The translations under genes were made by a program, and so were the position numbers. The notes under the pieces were generated by a model, which was not told where the DNA came from, made no database searches, and worked only from the letters and a program-made list of their open reading frames with translations. A DNA stretch of 64,000 bases from Oculatella sp. LEGE 06141 (GTDB lineage Bacteria > Cyanobacteriota > Cyanobacteriia > Elainellales > Elainellaceae): the NCBI RefSeq assembly GCF_015207605.1, contig NZ_JADEWO010000022.1, positions 33,933-97,932 on the forward strand, given 5' to 3'. This document shows, in pieces, positions 1-10,200 of this stretch (position 1 is its first letter; the number at the start of each line of letters is the position of its first letter).

Positions 1-76
1 TCCGTGCCAGCACCGTAGAACGAAGGCAACGCGTGGAGGAGTCAGCATTTCAGGGGTTTTGTTAGCCGATCAGATC

Positions 77-171
77 TTACAGCAGTTCTCAATCGAGTAA
101 GCCACTGTCTCGCCAGGATGGGGGTGGGTGTAGGGTTTGGTGTGTGGTGAATGCAAATGAGAATGACTGTA
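77..171 (+). repeat. MITE-like dispersed repeat, family 1, copy 1
   Basis: About 95 bp beginning TTACAGCAGTTCTCAATCGA and ending near AATGACTGTA. The same sequence recurs at 17413-17509, 32252-32348, 37777-37866 and 41673-41766, in both orientations. Better preserved copies have TTACAGC at one end and GCTGTAA at the other, which is a short terminal inverted repeat. There is no coding capacity beyond a chance open frame, so a non-autonomous mobile element is the simplest reading. In this copy the right end is slightly decayed. Confidence 0.75.
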
Positions 172-214
172 TATATGTAAAAGCGTCGCCACTGTCGCTG
201 CCGTCATGGAACTC

Positions 215-260
215 TAACTAGAACTCAGTAGAACTGATTTCAGACATTTAGTTCCAGTTA
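215..260. promoter_or_regulatory. palindromic motif TAACTAGAAC...GTTCCAGTTA, copy 1
   Basis: The left arm TAACTAGAAC is at 215-224 and is followed by a second partial arm AGTAGAAC ending at 234. The right arm GTTCCAGTTA is at 251-260. From the inner left arm the spacer is 16 nt, close to the 14-15 nt of the other four copies (11801, 12010, 19404, 25579). It lies about 440 bp upstream of the CHRD/RTX-like gene at 696. It could be a protein-binding site, an RNA hairpin or a mobile-element relic. Confidence 0.5.
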
Positions 261-261
261 G

Positions 262-695
262 AAGACACTATTTTTTGGAAAAAGGCGCTAAATGTTGTTG
301 CTATTTCTCGGAATTTGCTATACTTCAGAGCAAGCGAAGACGATTACTGCTTAAAACAGACTCAGAGCCTCTATGCCTACATCTATTCCCTGTTGTCAGA
401 GGCATTGGCGCTAACTACCAAGCTTATCTTTGCATTTACCGTTTTTACCACTATCCTGGTCAATGGCATTGAACATCTGGCCACTATTTTGCTGCATTTA
501 CCCACTTAGCAACAGCAAGAACGCATAACCTTAATCAGTGTGCGCTTGCTGCTTGGTGCCGCCAGTGTGTCAGTGACCAACTGATTTCATTGATATCGCT
601 TTATTGCCTCTAACGACAGCGATCGCTTTGAGGTCTATTTTCCTACGGTAATCGTCATCAATTGCTGTACTATTCCTAGATTTCAAGGAGTCATC
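262..695. other. upstream region without a supported gene
   Basis: Two overlapping open frames of about 65 codons occur here, but neither has a ribosome-binding site or recognisable protein features. The region ends in the leader of the gene at 696, whose ribosome-binding site AAGGAG is visible just before the start. Confidence 0.5.
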
Positions 696-2198
696 ATGGA
701 AGGGTTTGACAATCAATCTGCGGATGATAAGCAGAATCTTACTCAGATAGGAAATATTGGAGGTAGCACTTCTGATGTTGACAGTTCCATAGGTGCTTCC
801 AAAGGCTCCTTAGTGCAAGAAACTGATTTCGTCAGCGCACTCGACCAGGCCACTTCAGACCTTGAGCAAAGCAAAGAAAAGTCAGAACCGCCCAAGATGG
901 GTACCTGTCAATTTGCTGGCACGTCGATGTGTCAATGCAACAAGACTGAAGGCCGTAATGCTTCCCTTGAAGGCACATCTGAGACAGATTCCTCCAATGA
1001 TGACCATAACCACGCCAAACCTGAAGGGGCAGGCAACTTTGACTTCCATATTGATCTAGCTGCCGTTGGCCCAACTCGGGGACTTGATCCCAAGCAAGTT
1101 AGGGTAGAGCGATCGCTCAAAGAAGACATCGGCAGAAAAGGTGACCTCCTTGATCCAGGCGGCGGTCGTAACACCGTGATTGGATCGGGCGATTCGGATA
1201 TTATCCTCGGCACTGGGGGTGGTTTTAACACAATCACAACCGGTACCGGCAAAGACGTGGTGATCCTGGGTAAGGAAACGACCAACCGGATCTTTGACTT
1301 TGATCCTAGCCGCGATCGGTTAGGGTTCTCCAGCGATGTCGATATCAATAATATCGTTATTGCTCAAGGGAAAAACCCTGGAAAAGGAGCACTGGATCAG
1401 CCGCTCGATTCAATCACCAGCACGCTGATTATTGACAAATCGACCAATCATATCCTGGCATCTTTGTCATTTGTTGATGCGTCAGCTCTAAGCACAGGCA
1501 ATTTTAGAACCATTGATGCTGGTGCATTGGGCACCCTGGACAAAACGAAATTCAACACCCAGGAGGGCAGCGGTCAACTCAACGGAACGCGGAATCGCGA
1601 CAAGTTGGTGGGTGGCAGCGGGGACGACTTCCTCTATGTGGGTAATGATGGCTTCAAAATCAAACAAGCCAAAGGGATCGACGAGTTCCCCTTCCCCACA
1701 GACAGCCCTGGAAGCACCAAAGTAGATGCCACGCTGAAAGATGGTGTGCTGAAAATCAATGGTACCTGGAAAGATTTTGATGGACTACCGCTCTTTAGCC
1801 AGGACGGTGTCGATGAAAAGATTGATCCAACCGCTACCATTCTTAATGGAGCCGATCCTGATAAGTTCACCCAGGGCTTTATCAGCGTTCCAGAAGATGT
1901 AGAGGGCAACCCCATTACAGGAGCGCACCTGCACTTTAGTCCATCTGGAGACAAGCGTGGCAACTTTGCCGATGCTACCGTTGTTCGGTTTGTCGAAACC
2001 GAAGTTAACGCCGACTTCAAATCCGGTACATTAAGGGGTGAATTTGAACTCTCGCCTGAAGAGCAAGCCGCCTTCCTGGCTGGCAACATCTACCTGAATA
2101 TCCACACCAACATTGATGGTGATAAGGACGGTAAAGGTGGTTTCCCAACCGGAGAAAACCGCATCAACTTTAACCAGAACGTGGTCAAGTTTAGGTAA
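696..2198 (+). CDS. CHRD-domain protein with RTX-like glycine/aspartate repeats
   Basis: The 500-residue protein has no N-terminal signal peptide. Residues 1-110 are acidic and low complexity, with a cysteine cluster at C71, C79 and C81. Residues 155-192 (GGGRNTVIGSGDSD and similar) and 296-315 (DKLVGGSGDDF) resemble RTX calcium-binding repeats. Residues 345-492 match the CHRD (chordin) pattern, including GAHLHF and an AGNIYLNIHTN stretch. Start choice: AAGGAG lies just upstream of the ATG. A missing Sec signal with RTX-like repeats suggests type I secretion, and a complete type I exporter is encoded at 5703-11330; that link is inference. The specific function is unknown. Confidence 0.8.
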   Translation: MEGFDNQSADDKQNLTQIGNIGGSTSDVDSSIGASKGSLVQETDFVSALDQATSDLEQSKEKSEPPKMGTCQFAGTSMCQCNKTEGRNASLEGTSETDSSNDDHNHAKPEGAGNFDFHIDLAAVGPTRGLDPKQVRVERSLKEDIGRKGDLLDPGGGRNTVIGSGDSDIILGTGGGFNTITTGTGKDVVILGKETTNRIFDFDPSRDRLGFSSDVDINNIVIAQGKNPGKGALDQPLDSITSTLIIDKSTNHILASLSFVDASALSTGNFRTIDAGALGTLDKTKFNTQEGSGQLNGTRNRDKLVGGSGDDFLYVGNDGFKIKQAKGIDEFPFPTDSPGSTKVDATLKDGVLKINGTWKDFDGLPLFSQDGVDEKIDPTATILNGADPDKFTQGFISVPEDVEGNPITGAHLHFSPSGDKRGNFADATVVRFVETEVNADFKSGTLRGEFELSPEEQAAFLAGNIYLNIHTNIDGDKDGKGGFPTGENRINFNQNVVKFR

Positions 2199-2244
2199 CT
2201 AGACCTGTTCCCAATTTCTTGTTCGTTAATTGACTGAAACGGAT

Positions 2245-2296
2245 AGCCTGTTGGGGAGTAGTGAGAACCGCGATTACACCTCAACAGGCTTTTTTC
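2245..2296 (+). terminator. rho-independent terminator after the CHRD gene
   Basis: AGCCTGTTGGGG at 2245-2256 pairs with CCTCAACAGGCT at 2279-2290 (12 pairs, one G-U), followed at once by a run of T. It lies about 50 bp after the stop at 2198. Confidence 0.8.
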
Positions 2297-2405
2297 TACC
2301 ATCAACACTCCCATACACTCCGATCAGAGGTCACTGTCTAATCTGACCAATGTTCTGAAAGGCACATGTTTCCGATGTGAATTTGCACCCTATTGGAGTT
2401 GAGCC

Positions 2406-2936
2406 ATGAAAATTAGCGCCATTCTGACGATCGCCACCACCAGTCTTCTTTTGAGTTCCTGGACGATCGCCGCTGACCGCAACAATAGCTCCCAGAGTGT
2501 TGCCTCCTCTCAAACCCTTGCCAGTTCTACGGTGACGAGCGATCGCTCCCCCACCAACAACAACACTTATTACTTGACAATGACCCTCCCCACTCGTGCG
2601 GCAACGGGGTTTGCTCAATTGTCTTTTACAGAAAGATCTCAAGATCCAGGGGCAGTGTCCATTCCGTTTGACCTGGCAAGTACCGAGGCATTTCTAGGCA
2701 CACCAGGGGCGAACGGACAGGCTGTAGCAATTGAGTCTACCTGGATTGATGAAACGGGTACCTTTTGGATCGAGTTCGATCCATCGATCGCACCAGGAAC
2801 CGTTTTGACGGTCGCATTTAATGCGAAACCAACACCGTCTGGGTCAACCCATGAATACGGCATTGCCGCCTATCCAGCAACAGCCCGTCCGGTCGCTGTC
2901 TATGTTGGGAATGGTACTTTAAATATCCGTCGGTAA
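2406..2936 (+). CDS. exported DUF2808 protein
   Basis: The 176-residue protein starts with a signal peptide: basic MK, hydrophobic ISAILTIATTSLLLSSW, and probable cleavage after TIAA. The mature part follows the cyanobacterial DUF2808 pattern, with a beta-rich core (YYLTMTLP, FAQLSFTE), a central region around TFWIEFDPSIAPGT, and a C-terminal segment with HEYGIAAYP and AVYVGNGTL. The molecular role of this family is not known; an extracytoplasmic location is likely. TTGGAG just before the ATG supports the start. It has its own spacer after the upstream terminator, so it is probably transcribed independently. Confidence 0.8.
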   Translation: MKISAILTIATTSLLLSSWTIAADRNNSSQSVASSQTLASSTVTSDRSPTNNNTYYLTMTLPTRAATGFAQLSFTERSQDPGAVSIPFDLASTEAFLGTPGANGQAVAIESTWIDETGTFWIEFDPSIAPGTVLTVAFNAKPTPSGSTHEYGIAAYPATARPVAVYVGNGTLNIRR

Positions 2937-3099
2937 CCCATGCCCTAAACACCCTTCAACGGGAATTGGAAAAAAGGCTTACAACCGACTCAACTCAAAT
3001 AAAAGTCGCGTAAGCTAACTGAATTCATCCAGACAGCGAGTTTGCACTGGCTGAACCCATGACCTGAAGGGTATTATCTACGACAAGGAGAATTCTCGT

Positions 3100-3894
3100 A
3101 TGCCATCAACAACGTTCACATCTAGCTCTGTTTTAACGACGATCAATGGTGAACCGGCCATTCCACTAGAACACATGCCAGAAAGCTGGCAAGAGATTGC
3201 AGATGGAGCATGGATGACCGAGGCTCGCGTCTATACTGCAATGGCACAGGTGTTTCTGGCAAAGAATCAGTATGGACACGTTTTGTTTTTGGAGCGTTCT
3301 GATACCGATCACCTCAAAGCCGCCTACTGTGAAGGGAATGGCAAACTGGCGTGGGAAGCTGTATCCCATTATGGCGAAGCATTTTTACCAGAGAATTATC
3401 CTGACCTCCAGCATATTCGCCAGCAGGTCGCGTCGAGCGACTTTCAGCAAGACGAGCGGCTCTCGTTGGTAAATATCGTTAGCGATTTGTTTGACGAGCT
3501 GGGATACGACGTACCCGCTACATTTTATTGGACGTTTTTACATCCGCTGCAACGGTCAGACTTGTTTGAAGTTCGCTCATTCCGCTTTAGCGAGCAAGAC
3601 CTGGGAATTGCGCGACGATTTGATGCGATTTTACATGGTGGCTATGTTTCAATGCTGCGGCGGTTGATTGACAGCGTATCCAGCCATTACGGTTATTTCA
3701 TTGAGCATGGCTGCGGTTGTGAGAATCATTTAGCCAAGCTAAAACCCTGTGACTCCTCATTTTACTACGCGATTCCCCCAGAGATGCGGCGTAAGACCTT
3801 ACGTGCCTTCTTCTGGAGCGTGATGGAAGAATACATGCTGTTTGAGCAGCGATCGGCCACCCGTCTGGTTTATGCCGATAACCTCACTCTGTGA
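3100..3894 (+). CDS. conserved-looking protein of unknown function
   Basis: I do not recognise this 264-residue soluble protein. It has no signal peptide or membrane segment. The C-terminal third has a compact cysteine/histidine group (HGCGCENH, with C205, C207 and then C217) that could bind a metal. The rest is rich in aromatic and acidic residues and looks helical. AAGGAG is well placed before the ATG, and a strong terminator follows at 3936, so this is a real single-gene unit. The ending, an aromatic-rich stretch around MEEYMLFEQRSATRLVY, may help in homology searches. Confidence 0.75.
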   Translation: MPSTTFTSSSVLTTINGEPAIPLEHMPESWQEIADGAWMTEARVYTAMAQVFLAKNQYGHVLFLERSDTDHLKAAYCEGNGKLAWEAVSHYGEAFLPENYPDLQHIRQQVASSDFQQDERLSLVNIVSDLFDELGYDVPATFYWTFLHPLQRSDLFEVRSFRFSEQDLGIARRFDAILHGGYVSMLRRLIDSVSSHYGYFIEHGCGCENHLAKLKPCDSSFYYAIPPEMRRKTLRAFFWSVMEEYMLFEQRSATRLVYADNLTL

Positions 3895-3935
3895 TAAAGC
3901 TCGAATCCTAAACTCTAAAACTGAAACCTGAACCT

Positions 3936-3966
3936 GGGGCTTGGCACTGCCAAACCCCTATTTTTT
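3936..3966 (+). terminator. rho-independent terminator after the unknown gene
   Basis: GGGGCTTGGCA and TGCCAAACCCC form a short hairpin with a two-base loop, followed by TATTTTTT. It lies 42 bp after the stop at 3894. Confidence 0.85.
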
Positions 3967-4474
3967 GTGCAGGCGATCGCAACGACTCAAAAGTATGATA
4001 TCAAGCTGACCCATGCAGCCATGCCCAGCGGCGAGCAACCCTGCGGAAGCCAATCCTATTCATTGCATCGAGCCAGGACGGTACAGTGCTACATCGTCCG
4101 GCGGCATCAACTGGCTCTTTGCAGACCAGGACTACGGCTATACTCTGCTAAAACACCGTTCTGATAGGGCGAGCCACCTGCGAGCAGGCGTTGACCTTTG
4201 GCGACAACCCCTGTCGGGAGTCGTGGTGGGCAGGAATGATGTATTCTGAGGTAAGGACGCTCCATAATCAATGATCAATGATCATTACATCCACTCACCC
4301 CAGCCATCCATACCAGCCACCAATGCGGTGTTGCCTGGAAGTAAGGCTCTTTGAAGACGCTATGTTTCGGATAGTCGAGACTCCAATTCTGAGGAACTTC
4401 CGAACCTTGAAGTTTCCTCAGAATTGGGGGTTGGGGGGCAAATTTGTACCGGCAAGCAATGCCCTATTCAGGCA
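3967..4474. other. non-coding spacer with a perfect hairpin
   Basis: No supported gene. CCAATTCTGAGGAA at 4383-4396 is the exact complement of TTCCTCAGAATTGG at 4414-4427 (14-bp stem, 17-nt loop). There is no T-run, so it is more likely a repeat relic than a terminator; it sits between genes converging from both sides. Similar CAGAATTG-rich stretches occur in other spacers, for example near 56790. Confidence 0.55.
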
Positions 4475-4939
4475 TTAGGCTAAGCGACTGATTAAATGAT
4501 TGGTCAAGCACTCGATTGCGCCCGGAGGATTGATATCGCCTGCACTCTTGTAAATTTTCCAGGAGCTGTCGTTGCGGTGCAGCAAAGAGCCTCGATGGGT
4601 CACACAAATAGCAACAGACGCATCTTCACTGGGACCGCGAAACAGAGTGGCTCCATGTTCGGAACGCCCTCCCAGTTCAAATTGATTGCAGGTGATTTCC
4701 TCCTCAATCATAATGAACGTCTTGCCAACGGTCTTACAATACAGTTGAATGGCTAAAAGCCTGTCCTGGATTTCCTGTAAGCACGCCTCAGGAGATAAAT
4801 CTTGAGCCGCCCAAAGCGTTTCTTGGATTCGCTGCCGCAACTCTTGTTTAATGTGTTCTCGCTGATACTGAACCGGTGCTACGGGAAGTGCTGCAAGTGT
4901 CTGCTCGATCTTGGCCCGTTTCATATTCATGAACATCAC
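4475..4939 (-). CDS. hypothetical protein, soluble
   Basis: The 154-residue protein has no match I can name. The N-terminal half is charged and helical (KRAKIEQTLAALPVAPVQYQ and onwards). The C-terminal half looks beta-rich, with a single TCNQF cysteine site and HRGSLLHRN. Several Met codons lie at the beginning; CAGGAA about 9 nt upstream fits the first ATG. It is the last gene of the minus-strand run that begins with the secretion operon, but 143 bp separate it from its upstream neighbour, so co-transcription is uncertain. Confidence 0.65.
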   Translation of the reverse strand: MMFMNMKRAKIEQTLAALPVAPVQYQREHIKQELRQRIQETLWAAQDLSPEACLQEIQDRLLAIQLYCKTVGKTFIMIEEEITCNQFELGGRSEHGATLFRGPSEDASVAICVTHRGSLLHRNDSSWKIYKSAGDINPPGAIECLTNHLISRLA

Positions 4940-5082
4940 ATCGTTCCTGAAAGGGGTTAACGTGGTGATGCCCCCGATCGCAGAAGTAGTGATGAAAGTC
5001 TGTTCAAGCGCTGCTACGCTATCGGCACTGGCCTACCTCTAGCTGTCTTTTCATTGATCTACCTCTGCTCCCAAGCTCAACG

Positions 5083-5523
5083 TTAGGGATTCACAGCCAT
5101 GATGGGAAACTCGATTCTAAACGGAGAAAAACTCCCATCTTTAGACTCTCCTGACAACACAACAGTGTACGACCCAGGAGTAGGGAAGGTAATCGTTGTA
5201 CCGATCGCCTCATGCCCCTGGACAGAGATGGTAGAGAGCGGCAAATGGTGAGCGAGCGGTTCATTGTTGGAGTCGTAAGCCATCACCTGGCAGTCACAAT
5301 TTTCTAGAGCAATCATGCTGCCATCTTTCTGAGCCAACATAAACCACGTCTGGCTGGCTTCTCCTGCTAGCGGAATATCGTTTGGATCAACGTGAATAGT
5401 CGCCCCGATACTATCAGCCGATACCATCTGATTCTGGTGAGCAATCAACGGCAAGGCAATAATCATGGGAGCAAAGGAAAGGCCACAAACCGTTGAAATG
5501 AAGATCGGTAAAATTCTATGCAC
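5083..5523 (-). CDS. exported protein with a small beta domain
   Basis: The N-terminus is a signal peptide or anchor (hydrophobic stretch ILPIFISTVCGLSFAPMII). It is followed by about 110 residues resembling an Ig-like periplasmic domain: ATIHVDPNDIPLAG, a CDC pair, and TITFPTPGSYTVVLSG. Start choice: AGGAG abuts an ATG at 5529, leaving no spacing, but a GTG six bases on (5523) is well spaced, so I prefer GTG. It lies 180 bp downstream of the HlyD gene on the same strand and could be accessory to secretion. Function is not known. Confidence 0.65.
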   Translation of the reverse strand: MHRILPIFISTVCGLSFAPMIIALPLIAHQNQMVSADSIGATIHVDPNDIPLAGEASQTWFMLAQKDGSMIALENCDCQVMAYDSNNEPLAHHLPLSTISVQGHEAIGTTITFPTPGSYTVVLSGESKDGSFSPFRIEFPIMAVNP

Positions 5524-5702
5524 TGTCATCTCCTAGTACTTGACCATATTGGTGTGAATCGCTTAAGCCGATTGCCTCAAGCATTTAGTCGATGAGTGAC
5601 GCGATCGCACAAGCCGTACCGACATCAAAGCTCCTGCGTCATCCTGATTGACGAATCGCACGAATTTAATGACACTCATCGACTCAGCGGTTGCAATCGC
5701 TG

Positions 5703-7178
5703 TTAGCGAACGGATTTCAATCCATCAAAGGCCTTAATCAGTTCTTCCGCCACGTAGCTAATAGGTGAGCGATCGCGCACCTTAATATTGGCAACCAAAC
5801 TCATACCAGGAACAAGGGTTAACCGTTCCTCTCCCCGCTCTAAAAACTGTTGCTCTAGGCGAATCTCAACAGGGAACACGGTCTGTGCTGCATTTTGTTC
5901 GCTCACAGCCAACGCTTCGCTTCCCACTTTGGTGACGATACCATCTACTGAACCATACTCGGTAAACGGATAAGCGTCAATGCGGACATCTACCGGCATA
6001 CCCACCCGAATGTTAGCAATGTCAGCATTGGCCACCTGAACACGAGCAATCAACGACTCACTGGGAACCACCTGCATCAATGATTGTCCGGGTTGGGCTA
6101 CAATCCCTGGCAATTTAGGCCCCATGTTAAACACAATACCGTCCACGGGGGCGCGTAGGTCTTGCTGCTTTAGATCAATTTGAACTTGATTAAGCTGCGA
6201 GTTGACCTGAATCATCTGATTCTGATTGGTTTTAATCGTGGTGTCAAACTCGGCATCCAATGCAGCTAACTGCGACTGTAACTCCTGATAGGTTTCCGTC
6301 ATCAATTGCCGCCCCGTCACCTGTGCCTGCATTTGCGTGAGCTGCAATTGTCGTTTTTGCAATTGGTCTTGATTCATCTGGCTTTGCAAGGCATTAACAT
6401 CAACCGCCCGCCGCAGAAAGTCAGTACGGGAAATGGCTCCCTGTTCTAACAACGGTTGAAGTTGCGATAACAGTTCCTGCTCTACCTGCATCTGAAACTC
6501 AGTTTTATCAAGCTGTGTTTCCATGGATGCAATTTGAGTTTGCAGGCTCGATCCTTGCAAAGACGTGACAGCCACCCGATCTGCGAGCTGCTGTTCAAAT
6601 AGCTCGTAGCGCTGACGTTGATCAGCCGATAAGCTGCTGGGGTCATTTGTTAGTTGAGCAACAAGCAACAGGCGGGTTTGAACCCGGTTCATTAGTTCCG
6701 GAGGCACCTCTCCCACCGTTTGATACAGCGAGTTGAGCGGTGCATCCTGTCGAGCCATTCGCAATACCGCTGTTTCTTTGACAAGCTGTTCCTGTTGCAG
6801 CATCAGCGTTTGCAATTGGTTTAGCAGAGCAGTTTTGTCTAGCTGCATCAACAGTTGGCCTTGCTTGACCTGTTCGCCTTCCCGCACCAGTACGGCTGTG
6901 ACGACTCCTCCCACCCTAGACTGGATGGCCTGAGATTGTGAGATGGGGTCGAGCCGACCTCTGGCTGGAATGACCACATCCACGCGAGTCATAATCGACC
7001 AACCGACCCCGGCGGTCATTCCAATGATAATGACCTGAGTGAGTCGCTTTGTCCAGACGGCAGGAGACGGCAGGCTTAAAGCTCCAGCCGTCAGGTCATG
7101 CTCTACCTGATCAATTGTAGTCTGGTAGTGACCTCGCAGTGCTCCTAGTGGATTAACCAACCAATGACGTAGGCGCAT
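5703..7178 (-). CDS. HlyD-family membrane fusion protein of a type I secretion system
   Basis: The 491-residue periplasmic adaptor has one inner-membrane helix near residues 48-66 and a first half-lipoyl motif around IQSRVGGVVTAVLVREG. A long glutamine-rich coiled coil spans about 115-330. The second half-lipoyl segment is DLRAPVDGIVFNMG, and a C-terminal beta domain carries GMPVDVRIDAYPF. Such proteins connect the ABC exporter to an outer-membrane TolC-type channel; no TolC gene is in this window. AAGGAGAG precedes the ATG. It lies 99 bp after the ABC exporter on the same strand, so the two are probably co-transcribed. Confidence 0.9.
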   Translation of the reverse strand: MRLRHWLVNPLGALRGHYQTTIDQVEHDLTAGALSLPSPAVWTKRLTQVIIIGMTAGVGWSIMTRVDVVIPARGRLDPISQSQAIQSRVGGVVTAVLVREGEQVKQGQLLMQLDKTALLNQLQTLMLQQEQLVKETAVLRMARQDAPLNSLYQTVGEVPPELMNRVQTRLLLVAQLTNDPSSLSADQRQRYELFEQQLADRVAVTSLQGSSLQTQIASMETQLDKTEFQMQVEQELLSQLQPLLEQGAISRTDFLRRAVDVNALQSQMNQDQLQKRQLQLTQMQAQVTGRQLMTETYQELQSQLAALDAEFDTTIKTNQNQMIQVNSQLNQVQIDLKQQDLRAPVDGIVFNMGPKLPGIVAQPGQSLMQVVPSESLIARVQVANADIANIRVGMPVDVRIDAYPFTEYGSVDGIVTKVGSEALAVSEQNAAQTVFPVEIRLEQQFLERGEERLTLVPGMSLVANIKVRDRSPISYVAEELIKAFDGLKSVR

Positions 7179-7277
7179 AATCTCTCCTTATCACAATCAA
7201 CAGAACATCAATGTCATAGCAGAGGTCTAGCAGCAAGGTGGGCTGCTTGGACAGGGCAAATCAGACGACTGGACTGG

Positions 7278-10200
7278 CTACAGACGCGACTGTTGGGTAT
7301 ATAGGCAGTAGTAAAGTTGGCGGCGTGCCATCAGGTCAGTGTGCTTACCCTGTTCAGCAATGACACCCGTTTGCATAAACAAAATCCAGTCGGCACGAGC
7401 GATCGTCGTTAACCGATGGGTAATGAAAAAGCAGGTACGGTCTTGAAACCGTCGCATCAGGTTCTCGCAAACCCGTCGTTCTGTCTCATAATCTAGCGCA
7501 CTCGTTGCTTCATCAAAAATCAGCAGACGCGGCTCTCGGGCAACCACACGGGCGATCGCAATGCGCTGTCGTTGTCCTCCAGAGAGGGATGCTCCACGCT
7601 CTCCCACCTGTGTGCTGTAGCCTTCGGGAAGTTGCATGATAAAATCATGGGCTTCGGCCACCCTGGCGGCTTCTATGATCTCTTCATCCGGCAGATCGGC
7701 AAACAGCGCAATGTTGTCACGGATGGTGCCCTCAAACAAAACGGCATCCTGGGGCACAATTCCAACTTGCCGCCGCAGCGATCCAAGATTTACCTTGCCT
7801 ACATCATATCCATCAATTGAGATACTGCCAGAGTGCGGTAAATACAAACGCGGCAGCAGCTTCATTAATGTACTCTTTCCAGAGCCGCTTTGTCCGACAA
7901 TGCCAACAAACGAACCCGCTGGAATATCCAAACTAACATTTGATAGCTGTAGCTGTCCCGGTTTAAAGCCAAAGTTGATGCCGTGAAACTGAACGCGCCC
8001 CTCTATCAGCGGTAGCTGAACTTGCCCTTCATCCTGGGGTGGTTCCTCAGACGGAAACTCCACAATATCAGCTAGCAGTTCCATCGAGAGTGAGGTTTCT
8101 TGCACCTTCTGCCACAGGCGTGCCAGACGCAACAGCGGCCCTGTGACATATCCGGTCAGGATGCGAAACGCAATTAAGCCCCCCAGGGTTAATTCCCCTT
8201 GAATCACCAATCCGGCTCCTACCCATAGCACCAACAAACTGCTGATTGTGTTGAGAAAATTGCTAAATGAGGAAAAGATGGTGTTCACGGTGGCGGTTGT
8301 AAATCCGCTGGAAAGATATTGCACGTATCGCTCTCGCCAGGTGGCCTCAACCAGAGCCTCCATATTCTGCGCTTTAACTGTAAAGATGCCGCCCAAAACC
8401 TCAATTAAATAAGATTGCACCTTGGAACTGTGTTCTGCTTTAGTCCGAATCAGTTTTCGCTGAATACCCGCGACAAATAGGGTAGAAGCAATAACCACTG
8501 GAACTGTCCCCATAACACAAGCGGTTAGCTGGGGACTATACAGGAACATGACCGCGATATAAAACAGCGAAAATATCACGTCTAGCACAGCAGTGAGGGC
8601 TGTACCCGTTAAAAATTGACGGATGTTTTCTAACTCGGAAAGCCGCGCCGATAGCTCCCCCACCGGACGTTTTTCAAAGAAGCCCATCGGCAGGTGCAGC
8701 ATGTGACGCACAATCTCGCTACCCAGACGCAGATCCACACGATGGGTGGTGCTGGCAAACAAATGCATCCGCAGAACGGTTAGCACGGCTTCTAAAATCG
8801 AAAACATGATCATCAGGATGCCAAACATGGTCATGGCCCCGATGTTGCCCTTGATCACGACGTTATCAACGATTTGCTGCACCAGCAATGGATTGCCTAA
8901 TCCTAAAAGCTGAACAAACAATGAGGCCACCAAGACCTGAATCAACACGCCGCGCTGCTGGCTGATGACAGGCAAAAACCAATTGAAGCCAAAATGTTTG
9001 ATCGGCGTTTGGGGCAATCGCTCTAAAACGATCGCCCGACAAATACTGGTGGATTGATTCGCTTTATCTGCCTTTGAGGTTGGTTTGGGGACAAGGCGAG
9101 ACGCTAGCTGTGCTGGAGCTAATCGTAATAGCCCGGTGCGAGGCGAGGCGAGCACAACCGTGGAAGGAGCGACATCATGTAAAACGGTAAACACATCGCG
9201 GCACTGCACGATGGCTGGAGTGGCTAAGCGATTGATGCCGCCCGGAGTGGGCGTAAAGCGGACAATTTCGGCATTAAGACCAACCGCCTGAGCAATGCGG
9301 CTACACAGATCCAGCGGATCGTATTCGTCCAGGGATTGTTTTGCTAACCAGCGGCGCAACGAATCGGGACGATAGGGTACCTGTAACCGCTCGCAAATCA
9401 TGCCGAAGCAGGCCACCACATCTTCAACCGCTGTAGGAGCGGGCGATCGCCACACTGGAAAATCCTTAGAACGGGGAGCCGCCGTTTCAACGCTGGGTAG
9501 GCCAGAGGATACCGGCTGAATGGCAGAGGATGTAGAGGGTACAAAAGCAGAGGACGGGCTTTCGTGGGCGAGGGAGGGGGTCTCTGGCAACAGGTGCAGT
9601 TTGCTAGAGGGTTCTGCCGTTTCAACATCAGCAACCGCCGGAACCGTATTACCCAGAATGGTAGACATCCAAAAGCGTTGATCAATCCCTATCAACCGAA
9701 TTGGAAATGGGGATGAACGTACCGACGGTAGCTGATCGGTAAATACCACTGGAACACCAATGGGAATATCAAGAGGTGCGCCACCGCTGACCAACCACGT
9801 GCGATCGGTGGGCAACTCAAAGGCTGCCGTTTTGGGATTGGCCGCCGGAAACCAATGTTGGACAACAGCCAACTGTTCTCGTTCTATATATTGAACGACA
9901 TCCTTGAGGTTGACTTTATCAAACCGAGTTTGCATTCCAGCCATAAAGCGGGAAAGCGTATCAAACAGCTCGGCTAAGCTTGCCTGTTCGGTTAATACCG
10001 TCATTAAATGCTGTTGGGCGATCGCTTCAAAGTCATCAGCCGACAGCGACAGAGTTAATACCTCTTGATCAACCTCATCCGAATCGGAAGGCTCGGAAGG
10101 CTCGGAAGCGGTGAGTGCCGCCCGCACTGAACCAACCGCAACTCGACGGAGTAAGCTATCCCAGCCAATCACCGTACCTTTTCCCCTGACGGCCAGAGTA

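Noticed and set aside
275..509. Two overlapping plus-strand open frames of about 65 codons.
   Set aside because: No ribosome-binding site, no recognisable domain, and they overlap each other; likely chance.
4013..4249. Plus-strand frame of 78 codons containing GRYSATSSGGINWLFADQ.
   Set aside because: Lies directly after a strong terminator, lacks a ribosome-binding site and overlaps another frame; too weak to call.
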